Below, piece by piece: positions 10,591-19,319 of a DNA stretch of 64,000 nucleotides (within the stretch, counting starts at the first letter, position 1; each line of letters begins with the position of its first letter). A model generated the notes under the pieces. The model saw only the letters and a list, made by a program, of their open reading frames with translations, was not told the origin of the DNA and did not search any database. The translations under genes were made by a program, and so were the position numbers. The stretch comes from Pararge aegeria. Its lineage: Eukaryota; Arthropoda; Insecta; Lepidoptera; Nymphalidae. The stretch is taken from the NCBI RefSeq assembly GCF_905163445.1, contig NC_053205.1, forward strand, positions 3,162,001 through 3,226,000. Direction: 5' to 3'.

Positions 10591-12207
10591 TATTTCTCCA
10601 AATTTTTTGTTGCAGTGTTCCACAATATTAACAACTTTAGATACCTTTCGCTCATACCCGCGAATATTAGGACCGAGTTCATCGTTGTCAACAAAATGTA
10701 AAAACCGTAACAGTAAGAGGAACCTGTTTTTGCTCATTAGCTTTCTAAATTCTGGCATGCCTAGTATGCCTGTAGTCCAGTACTCGTCAATTCTGCTTCT
10801 GTAGCATATTCCCATATAAATCATAATTCCGAAAAATTTGTATAACTCCTCTACTGTTGTGTCTTCCCACTGATAGAGACGGGATTTAGGTTTAATACCA
10901 TCCTCGACTTCGGCGGCAGCAGCAATTTTTTGCCATGCGTAGTAGTTAGTTTCTTTGACAATTTTTTCCATTACAGACCTATCCCAGATGGATTTAAATA
11001 TTTTAATTGGAGTATCTTCCTGCACTGTGGGTCCTGGCTGTACTTCAAATCTCTCTTCTGTACCAGTAAATTCTTCGAAATTTTGAGACCACGTGAAATC
11101 ATAATTTAACATAACTTCCTCTTCCCCTCTTTCTTCTATTTCTTCCCCTTCTTCTTCTATTTCCAAAATCCTGCGTAAATCATTTTCATCAAGATCGTCT
11201 TCTTCGTCATCTTCACTTCCTGAATCGACTGCCAAAGCCTCAGCTAGTTCAGACGTCAGATATGTATTTACGACCTGAAAAACATGTCGGTAGAAATTAA
11301 GTTATTCTTATTGAATTAAGTTTAGGACAATTCCAATTTAGATAGATAGGAATTATTGACATAGACAAATATTCTCTACTATAGATTTGACTTGGTATTA
11401 CAATGGTATCCATGGCTTGTACTGACTAACCTCATGAGAGGGTATAGGTGAAACAGAATCGCTTTCATCTTCAAAATTTAACATTCTGAGTTGCTGCATC
11501 TCGTAAGACTCTCTTGCCACATTCCGCACTGGCTGCAAAAAAAGTTTGATTAATTACAATGTTACAAAATGTGCAAAAACGGATATAAAATGTAATTGTA
11601 CAAATCAATACCAACCTCATTTGAGGGCCCAGGAACGTCAGGATCAGGTGAAAAATTTAAATCTACCCTCCTCCAAATTCGAGGTGCTTCAGAGGATTCT
11701 TCGACATTGGCTTTTGTTCTCAGTAATTGGCTGCCAACCTCATTTGAGGGCCCAGGAGCGTCAAGATCAGGTGAAGAATTTAAATCTAACCTCCTCCGGA
11801 TTCGAGGTCGTTCAGAGGATTCTTCGACATTGGCTGTCGTTCTCAGTACCTACAACGAACGAATATTAATGTAATGTAGAAATTTACACCTGGATTCGAA
11901 ATAAAATGGTTTAAATAAAAAACCAAGAACCGACTTCATTGAAGTCTCCGCTTAAAAAATAATTATCAGCTGTTTCATCTCAATAGACACAAAATGTATG
12001 AAACAGCATCCCCTCTATTTAAAAAGTAATGGCATACATATGTGCAATACATACATGTAATGATCCGGATAGGGATTTTTCCATATATACGGTTTTATCA
12101 GGTCGTGCATACAAAGAACCGTTGGGCGAAATCTGTATTTCCATACCCACAATGGGTTGAGTTGCTTCCCACTCAGGTGGTGTAGTATTCCTCACATTTG
12201 ATTCCAT
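10591..12207 (-). pseudogene. piggyBac transposase 1, N-terminal half (four exons)
   Basis: Exon 1 12055-12207 (ATG 12205-12207, MESNVRNTTPP). Exon 2 11616-11849. Exon 3 11431-11532. Exon 4 10591-11274, running into the DD41D element. Every junction is GT-AG and keeps frame. Exons 2 and 3 code acidic, Pro/Ser-rich sequence ending in similar GPSNE and PSHE words. Exon 4 has the acidic run typical of piggyBac N-termini and then the DDE_Tnp_1_7 start (YQWEDTTVEELYKFFGIMIYMGI, read in parts). Together with 6853-7885 the protein would be about 735 residues, longer than the usual 560-600, mainly because of the repeated exon 2. The coding exons are open; the gene is inactive only because it is split. 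Confidence 0.8.
11611..11849 (-). repeat. Two tandem 123 bp coding repeats in piggyBac 1 exon 2
   Basis: 11611-11733 and 11734-11849 share most positions (landmark TTTGAGGGCCCAGGA in both). They code two copies of a 41-residue unit (LRTxANVEESSExPRIxRR, then a DLN...PGPSNE tail). The period is a multiple of three, so frame is kept. Confidence 0.9.
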
Positions 12208-12412
12208 CTAGAAATAAATAAAATAACAGCAAATTGGGAGGTAAAATTATAATGTAAGACATGAAGTCGAAATGTAAATAAATTACCTCTACAACATTTT
12301 GTATAGTCTTGCTTTGTCAAAGAATAAAACTAATTATATGTGAATTTTTTTATTAGTTTTAAACAAATAACAGTAACCTTCTCATTGTAATACTTAATTA
12401 AATTTTTGTTAT

Positions 12413-12703
12413 TTAGAAATCAGCACAAATGTTACATTCGTCATTTGTGTAATGTTCATATATGGCAAACATACAGTTTCGACACCAAAAATGTTTAGCG
12501 TGTAATATCATTTTAAAAGTACTTTTTTTGTCAGTCCGAAGACATAAATGTCGAGGCATTTTAGAATTCGTGCGTTTTTTACATATGAAACAAGCACTTA
12601 ATTTTATAAAATGAGTCTCTTTCCAAGGCCATATAGCTTCACGAAGACATAGGCAATAATCTCCTTTGTTGAGATACTTATCAACATCTAGGTACACCAC
12701 CAT
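12413..12703 (-). CDS. Unrecognised 96-residue Cys/His-rich protein inside piggyBac element 1
   Basis: ATG at 12701-12703 (MVVYLDVDKYLNKGDYCLCL), stop at 12413-12415. The cysteines and histidines are in pairs: CLC, CFICKK, HLC, HAKHFWCRNC, HYTNDECNIC. This pattern resembles a cross-brace zinc-binding fold such as RING or the piggyBac C-terminal finger, but I do not recognise the family. It lies about 200 bp upstream of transposase exon 1, on the same strand and inside the element ends, so it may be a second gene of the element. It has its own stop, and I see no donor linking it to the transposase. It could also be passenger sequence. Confidence 0.5.
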   Translation of the reverse strand: MVVYLDVDKYLNKGDYCLCLREAIWPWKETHFIKLSACFICKKRTNSKMPRHLCLRTDKKSTFKMILHAKHFWCRNCMFAIYEHYTNDECNICADF

Positions 12704-13416
12704 TATTTTATAACCTTGAAATTAAATTAATAAAATATTGTTAGGTTCAATGCAAGATATCTCAAAATATTTTCTGGACAACTCAATAAAGTAAATAAAC
12801 AAGTAAAGTGCGTGGTATAAATTTGAACACCCTGTACGTCTTAGCCGGAACGCGGATCCGCGCTCAATATGCGGTAAGACTATCGAAAAACAAAGATTCT
12901 GAATAAACTATGAATTATGGACGAAAACACTTTGCAAATTGAAGATCTTGACAAAAAAGTCTTCAAAACTATATATAACACGCACTCAGAATGAAAGAAA
13001 TACAATAGTTATGAATAAATTTGAAAAAAAAAACTAACCGACAAATCGTTTACTTCTAATTATTTTAGTAATTGCATAAATTTCTCATAAGATTTTATTG
13101 AAAACTATTCTAAATGAAAGAAATTATTGAAATAACACAAAAATATACTCACTGTGTCCAGTAATTACAAAAAATCAAACACTTAGTTCTCAACGAAGTC
13201 GAGTATTCAGTGACACGAATGAACAAGTTTCTGAACTAAAGACAGGTATAAGAGAATTTGGTACATTCATTCATTCAAGGACGCAAGCGATTTTGACACT
13301 TCTGCATCGTTTTTATGAGAGAAAATTATAAAAAATTGTCTGCTGGTCGGAGAGCGTGGATCCACGTTCCGGCAGATAACTGCTTTGCGCTGATCCACGT
13401 TCAGGCATACCAGAGG

Positions 13417-14227
13417 TTATATATGGCACGCCCCACTCTCAGAACGGACAAGATGCAACAAGTATTCTTATGTAACTTAAACAATAATGAAAATATACTC
13501 ACAAAGCAGCTTGATCGGTTTCTACTTGTTGAAACGGTTCTAGTTAGTGTATATTAAAAGATGGAACACGTAATCACAAATTTATTTAGGGTAACAAGGT
13601 CAGCGGTCGTGGGTGAAAGGGCCCGTCAATTAGTTCGCTTCCAAATTCTGCAGTGGCGAGTACTGCCCTTGTAGCCCTTGATTGCGTGGCCCAGAAGGAA
13701 CAGGCGAAGGCGAGGTGGTCTTCAGCTGCACCAGGAGACGGCACGTTGACGGTGACGTCGACAACCAGAGGGAGTCGAACCCGAAGCGAGGCAGGCGAAG
13801 ACGAGGTGGTCTTCAGCTGCACCCGGAGATCGGCGTCGGAGGTGACGTCGACAACAGTAGAGAGTCGAACCCGGAACTTGGGTTTGAACTCGAACTTGAA
13901 GCGAGGAACTCGAACCCTGGAATTTTCGTCCAGCGTGTGAAAAATAATTCCGCTTCAACTCGTCTGATTGCGAACACGTGGCTCAGCTAAGCGGCAAGCA
14001 CTGCGCAAGATGGCGGATGCGTTGTTCACAATCAGACGGAGTTTACATTATGAGAGCGTGAGAAGCATTACAATAAAACAAAAGACATTAAGACTAATAT
14101 TAATTAAAAGATAGCAAATAGCAAAAGGTACGTGAGGTTATTAGCAAAATACAGAGAACTACTATAGTATGAGAATCTGGGAATTTATCGAAATAGGAAA
14201 CTTAATTATAAAAAAAAAAGGAATTAA
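13417..14227. other. Unassigned stretch with GC-rich direct and inverted repeats
   Basis: No convincing gene. 13685-13870 holds two imperfect ~100 bp direct copies around GAGGTGGTCTTCAGCTGCAC (near 13712 and 13804). 13957-13972 (TCTGATTGCGAAC) is inverted at 14016-14035 (GTTCACAATCAGAC), about 45 bp apart. On the minus strand a TAAATAAA lies near 13580. The composition suggests the untranslated or LTR part of a retroelement I cannot name. Short frames across it look like shadows. Confidence 0.4.
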
Positions 14228-14468
14228 CACGTTCCCTGTCCGCTGAACCACATATGGCTCAGGAAACTTGCCCTTGGAAAGCACTAATACGTTCCTGAGC
14301 CATATGTGTGTCAGGGGACATATACAACTTCTATAGCGATTATTTCTACGGGACGCGCTGGTACTGTACTAAATATGCTTGGGACGTGCTAAGACAATCA
14401 TATAGTAAAGAAAAACGCCAAGACGTACGGAAAAATATCTTTATTTTTTACGAAATTACACTTCCTAA

Positions 14469-16429
14469 CTAATTATGTTTGTTTTTGAAACATGGCAAAC
14501 AAAAGGTTTTTTTGCATTGCAAACACTCTGTATCTACGCGTTTGACTTGTTTAGCAGCAGTTTCCCAGCTTGTACCATCTTTTCGCAAGTCTTCGTAGCA
14601 TCCATTACAACGTTTTCGGATAATTTTATTGTCCTCTTTTCGCTGAATTTTTGATAGAAAATGTTGATTTGTGATCGAACTAGTAGACGGTCTTGGACTA
14701 CTCAGTGTATTGGCATTCGTATCTGATGAATTGTCCAATAGCAAGAACTCCCTGATAATCTCTTGCTGCGCCTGTAATATCGTTTTGCGAGATTTTCTGT
14801 TTGCAGTTGGGTGTAGTTTTTGATACAATAGCGTGGCGTTTGTAACCGACGCACAAATCAAAACATCCAGAGCAATCTTCTTATACCACGCTAGAGATTT
14901 TCTTTTAGGGTCGTAATAGCTTGAAAGCTGGTCCGATAGATCTATGCCCTTCTTTCTATCATTGTAGAAAAGCACTGCTGTCGGTTTTGATATTGGGCGG
15001 TACCCAGAAGACATTTGCATGCTAGCGTCGTGGCAAGTAGATATCATAGCGACGTCACGTTTGTCTCTCCATTTCAGCACAGTGACATTATCTTTCTGAC
15101 GAGCAACTAATTCACCTTTTTTGGGGCCCATTTTCTTTATTTTTATTGCCCATGGAAGGTCAACCCTATTTACTCGTAGAGTGCCGCATAAGTCTGTCTT
15201 CCGCTGCAGCAAATATTTTGCTAGTCCTACACTGTTGTAGAAGTTGTCACACACAACAACCCGTCCAGTGTCTAAAAGTCCATCGCATAACTGAACTACG
15301 ACACTTCCCGGCTTGTCCAGATCAGCAATTTCGGGATCGCGCCCTATGTAAATGACATAGTTCCAGACAAATCCTTCTTCTGTGCAGAGCTTATAAATTT
15401 TCAAGCCATATTTGTGAGCTTTTGATGGGTTGTATTGACGGAAAGATATCCTCCCTCTAAATGGCATCATTGATTCGTCAATAACAATACATTCACCAGG
15501 TGTATGTAACTTTTCCAGTTGTTGATGACAAGGTCTAAAAGTGGCTTTATTTTGTACAAACGTTCCTGCGGATCTCTGGGAGCTTCATTATCGACAAAGT
15601 GCCAACAACGCAATATAGATGAAAAGCGATTATACGACATATTTACATTGTGAAAAATTGGATGGTAATAAATCGCGTCTAATTTCCAATGCGATTCCAA
15701 TGTGGGAAATTGTACAATACCCATCAACATGTACAAGCCGATGAATTTCATTATTTCAGCTTTTGTCACGTCTGTCCACCGATTCATGCGGCTATGCATT
15801 GATATATTGGTGTTCTGTTTTATTTGTATTGCATACAAATTTGTTTGTGTGACCATAAGATCTAATACCTCATCGGTCACTATTTTTCGGTAAATGGATC
15901 CAACAGAATGTTCTCCTTGGATGTGAAGGGTTGAGCTTGCGGTATAAGGAGAACGTGACAATGGTAGTACTTCCTGCTTCCGACCATTTTCCTCATCAAT
16001 GTTATTTATTTCCTGTGGAGAAAGCCGCATAACCTCACCAGCTGTCCACCTTCTGGGTCTAAGTGGCTGCGATACGCTGCTCGTAACTGGTTGGGGCGGA
16101 TTTATAACGGTATCGGGCGAATCTTCAGGTGAGTTTCTACCATAGTCACCATAAAAGGCCTCGGTAACAATATTTGAACGAGAAAACTCACCTGGATCAA
16201 AGTCTGGATCGTTTATATCATCATCAAAAAAGCAAATCATATATCATATCATATCAGCAAAAATACTTGGTTCCTGCAAACCACCATCCGAATCGACAAA
16301 ATCCGGCTCGTCTTGTACATCACTATTTCTTCCACTCGAATCCGTGTCGTTATCGCTCAATTCGAAGTCACTTTCTTCCAGTATTTGTCGCAATTGCTCA
16401 GTAGTAAGTTTACGGGACATTTTCGACAA
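14469..16429 (-). pseudogene. piggyBac transposase 2 (frameshifted)
   Basis: Three overlapping minus-strand frames make one transposase of about 590 residues. 16429-16244 is the acidic N-terminus (MSKMSRKLTTEQLRQILEES). 16240-15490 has the MNRWTDVTKAEIMKFIGLYM and NMSYNRFSSILRCWHFVDN regions. 15497-14469 runs from HTPGECIVIDESMMPFRGR through VVVCDNFYNSVGL to a C-terminal finger (CNGCYEDL, CLQCKKTFCLPCF). A one-base change near 15495 shifts frame between NNWK and the IDES motif. Near 16240 a short ATGATAT-type repeat shifts it again. The catalytic aspartates are present, but the two shifts make it non-functional as read. Confidence 0.85.
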
Positions 16430-16570
16430 AAAAACACACGATGATGAACTTCAAAACAACACAGAAATCAATCATGAAAATCAAAAAGTAACGGACAGAT
16501 TTTTTGATGTCATTGACAGTGACATCAAAAAATATGTAACACTGACATGTTTGTAGATAAGTAGGTATTA

Positions 16571-18391
16571 TAGATACATCAACTCAGTTGTGCGCGCGGC
16601 CCTATGTGTGGGTAAACCTTGTACATATACAGTGACTTTGTGTGCGTGACAAGAGGTACAGTCGGGTACAAATACAAATACAGTTATTTACGGGTTATAT
16701 ACGGGTTTTTTTTTAAAAAAACAGTTATTTGGTAATTTAATGTTTATTTATTGAACATTATTCTGAATCGCTACTTGAAAAATCAAATGATGAATTTTCG
16801 GATTCGCTGCTCTCATCAAGGTTAATTATGAATTCTGACTCCATGTCAAAATGTCTATAGTATTCTTCTTCTTTCTTTTGTACATGTCGACAAGTATTAC
16901 CCCACATCCCTTCATCAATTTGACTTAAACATTCATTTATGAGTTTCATTATTTCCGTCACATTTTGGTCGACATTACGCGAAGCAATATAATTTTTTAA
17001 AATTCCCCACACATTTTCTATGGGGTTTAGTTCAGGATGATATGGTGGCAATCGAAGAACTTTTATGCCATATCGCTGAAGTATGTCATCAATCTTGTAA
17101 CAGATATAGTTTTCTTTATTTTTTTTAATCAAATCATACAGTTCAATTTTTTTCATATCTTGATTAAAAGCTATATTTTTTTCTGTCAGCCATCTCTGCA
17201 TTTCTATTTTTTTGGAATTCGAATTTGGGGCTCTGTCATTTTGAACGTTATGGTATGAGGCATTATCAAGCACAACCACAGAGTTAGGTGGAAGATTCGG
17301 TACTAGACGTTCTTTTAGCCACTTTTCATAGTTTTCCGCGTTCATGTTAGAATGGTAATCACCAGAAACACTATTTGCTTTGTATGTCAATAGTGCGTTA
17401 GGTACGAAACCTTGTTCTGAACCAGCATGCACAATGATAATTCTTTGTCCTTTCGACAGGTTTCTCTTTAAAGGTGGTCCATCTTTATTACCCCATCCTT
17501 TGTTTTGAACATGATTAGTTAAGATATAGCTCTCATCTGTATATACGATACACCGATTTTCTTGACGGTATCTGAGTAAATTTTTTAGGTAGGAAAATCG
17601 TAGTTTTAGGATGTCATGCCGCTCTATAATAACACGTCTGTTATCCACAGTTTTTCGCCATTTGTATCCCAACTTTAACAAAGCTGTACGCAGAGTCGAA
17701 ATACTTCCATCATAGTTAAGTTTATCTTGAAATATTCTTTTCAACTTTAGCAAGGTAGGTAACTCACGATGTTCTAAATGGTAATTTTGAATAGTGGAAC
17801 GTATAACATCAACGTTAAAGTTGTCTAATTCTAACTTCTTTAAACGTTTTTTACGGTCTTTATGCGGAGATTTAAACTTAGAGTCAGATTCTTTTCCTTC
17901 AGCCAATATATTAGTAACTGTTCTCTCTGATACCCCCACTGCCATTGCTGTTCTTTTCCGTACGCTATTTAAATGTTCACTTAGTTTCGATATTAAAATT
18001 GGACTTGCACTGCAAACTGGATCACTTACTAGTTCCAATATATCTCTCGCATCTATTTTCAGAAATTCGTATACCTTAGCAATGGTTTCTCGAGTCTAAA
18101 ACAATAATACGTAAACGTCAACAAGGATATATTTTTTCGTATATAGAATCATAATAAATACCTATTCATTACATCTAAATTTAAAAATAAAAAATATTTA
18201 CCTGACTCCTTAAACATTTTTTCCGTGAAGAACTAGACATTTTCGTAAACGACTGTACCCGTAAGAAAAAGCGATAGGAACACGTCTTGCTCGAACGACG
18301 ACTGCCGCGTCACTGCCACACGAATGAAAGTTGTATATTTACAAGCGCACGCACACATAGGGCCGCGCGCACAACTGAGTTGAAGTATCTA
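16571..18391 (-). mobile_element. Sailor-type (DD82E) IS630-Tc1-mariner element
   Basis: The ends share about 42 bp of inverted repeat. TAGATAC at 16571, then CAACTCAGTTGTGCGCGCGG, is mirrored by the sequence ending GTATCTA at 18391, with one mismatch. TA flanks both sides (16569-16570, 18392-18393). The element sits in the 5' flank of the piggyBac 2 transposase. It is 1,821 bp and encodes one two-exon transposase. Confidence 0.95.
16758..18240 (-). CDS. DD82E (Sailor) transposase
   Basis: Join of 18202-18240 (MSSSSRKKCLRSQ) and 16758-18095, with an intron from donor GTAAAT to a TTTTAG acceptor. This gives 458 residues with no internal stop. Early helices (AMAVGVSERTVTNIL) form a DNA-binding domain. 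The catalytic motifs are IVYTDESYIL, VVVLDNASYHN and PPYHPELNPIENVWG. Between the second D and the E I count 82 residues, the spacing that defines Sailor within IS630-Tc1-mariner. The C-terminus is acidic and Ser-rich. The role is transposition at TA sites. Intact frame, intact splice signals and near-identical ends suggest recent activity. Confidence 0.92.
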
Positions 18392-18683
18392 TACCATAAG
18401 TTGTATAAATGTATAATTTGTACATATAAAGTGTAAAAAATCAATAAATAATTATAAAAACCACTATAAACTTCCCTGAACCACATATGGTCATGAACGT
18501 GCAGAAACAAAAATGACTCTCTACGCTCCTGAGCCATATGTGTTTCAGGCTAATAATACCTACTTCCGGTTTTTTTTTATTTTTTTTTTATTACTTTGAC
18601 AACATATTAAAAGTATTTTGCAAAAAGTATGTTGGACTTGTCATTCAATTTTGCATTTTTGTTTGGGACAGGGAACGTGTTAA

Positions 18684-19319
18684 AACATTTAGATGAAATT
18701 TTAACAAAGAATATGCAAGGATTAATTAAGCCATATATGATCGATTGCATGGGTCAATGTGCGAGAACAAAGAACAAAGGCAACGAGCGTAATGGCCGAC
18801 CCGCATGCGTGTAATTTACCTAATTAAAAGATATTCTAACGTCTAAACTTTAAGGAATCGTTCAACACTTACCCGATACACGGGGTTTAGATAGCTCGAG
18901 GGTAAGTATCCCTAAGGTCTAAGGCAAAAAACAGCAATCAGGTGAGAGTCTTAAAAAAAAATGCGGCGGCGGCCGCACAGCGGCCGCGCGGCGTCCAGCC
19001 TCTAGCAGAGACCTGGGCGACTGACGAGCCGTGCGAAGTTAGAAAGACGCGAGCGCGGTTGGTCCCCGCGCACCGCTCCCCTCGCGCCGGGATACCAGTT
19101 TCGCGACATTTCGGAAGATTGCCCGCGCGCAAATTCCAACAATATTATTTTATAAAATTTATGTAACGTAATTAAATAGACATTTATTACGTTACATTGT
19201 ATACACAGGTTCACTAAGTCAAATTCAACTTCCACTGCTTGACATAGCTTAACCATTTCTTCTTCGTAAACAAAGTCGTTGAGTTCGACAGTCATTGTCC
19301 AGTTTTGTGTGGTAACTTA
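18684..19319. other. Unassigned stretch with a GC-rich block
   Basis: No recognisable gene. 18955-19136 is strongly CG-rich (GCGGCGGCGGCCGCACAGCG) in an AT-rich neighbourhood, like an untranslated leader or promoter island. A minus-strand frame at about 19165-19295 starts MTVELNDFVYEEEMVKLCQA, an acidic peptide I do not recognise. It runs into the GC-rich block without a clear end signal. Confidence 0.35.

Larger units (their letters stand above)
6225..13416 (-). mobile_element. piggyBac element 1 (TTAT target duplication), split by a DD41D element and carrying a SINE
   Basis: Left end CCTTTGGTATGCC at 6225, right end its near complement (GGCATACCAGAGG) ending at 13416. Both are flanked by TTAT (6221-6224, 13417-13420) and not the canonical TTAA. 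Subterminal copies of GCGGATCCGCGTTCCGGCA-like sequence occur at 6293-6310, near 12850 and near 13360. After subtracting the DD41D insertion (2,701 bp) and the SINE (293 bp), the element is about 4.2 kb. It contains a multi-exon transposase gene and a separate 96-codon ORF. Confidence 0.8.
14228..18679 (-). mobile_element. piggyBac element 2 (canonical TTAA), split by a Sailor element
   Basis: Ends CACGTTCCCTGTCC at 14228 and its complement ending at 18679, each next to TTAA (14224-14227, 18680-18683). Subterminal inverted words containing CCACATATGG and GAGCCATATGTGT occur at both ends (about 14250-14320 and 18480-18550). Removing the 1,821 bp Sailor insertion gives an element of about 2.6 kb, the usual piggyBac size. 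Confidence 0.95.
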
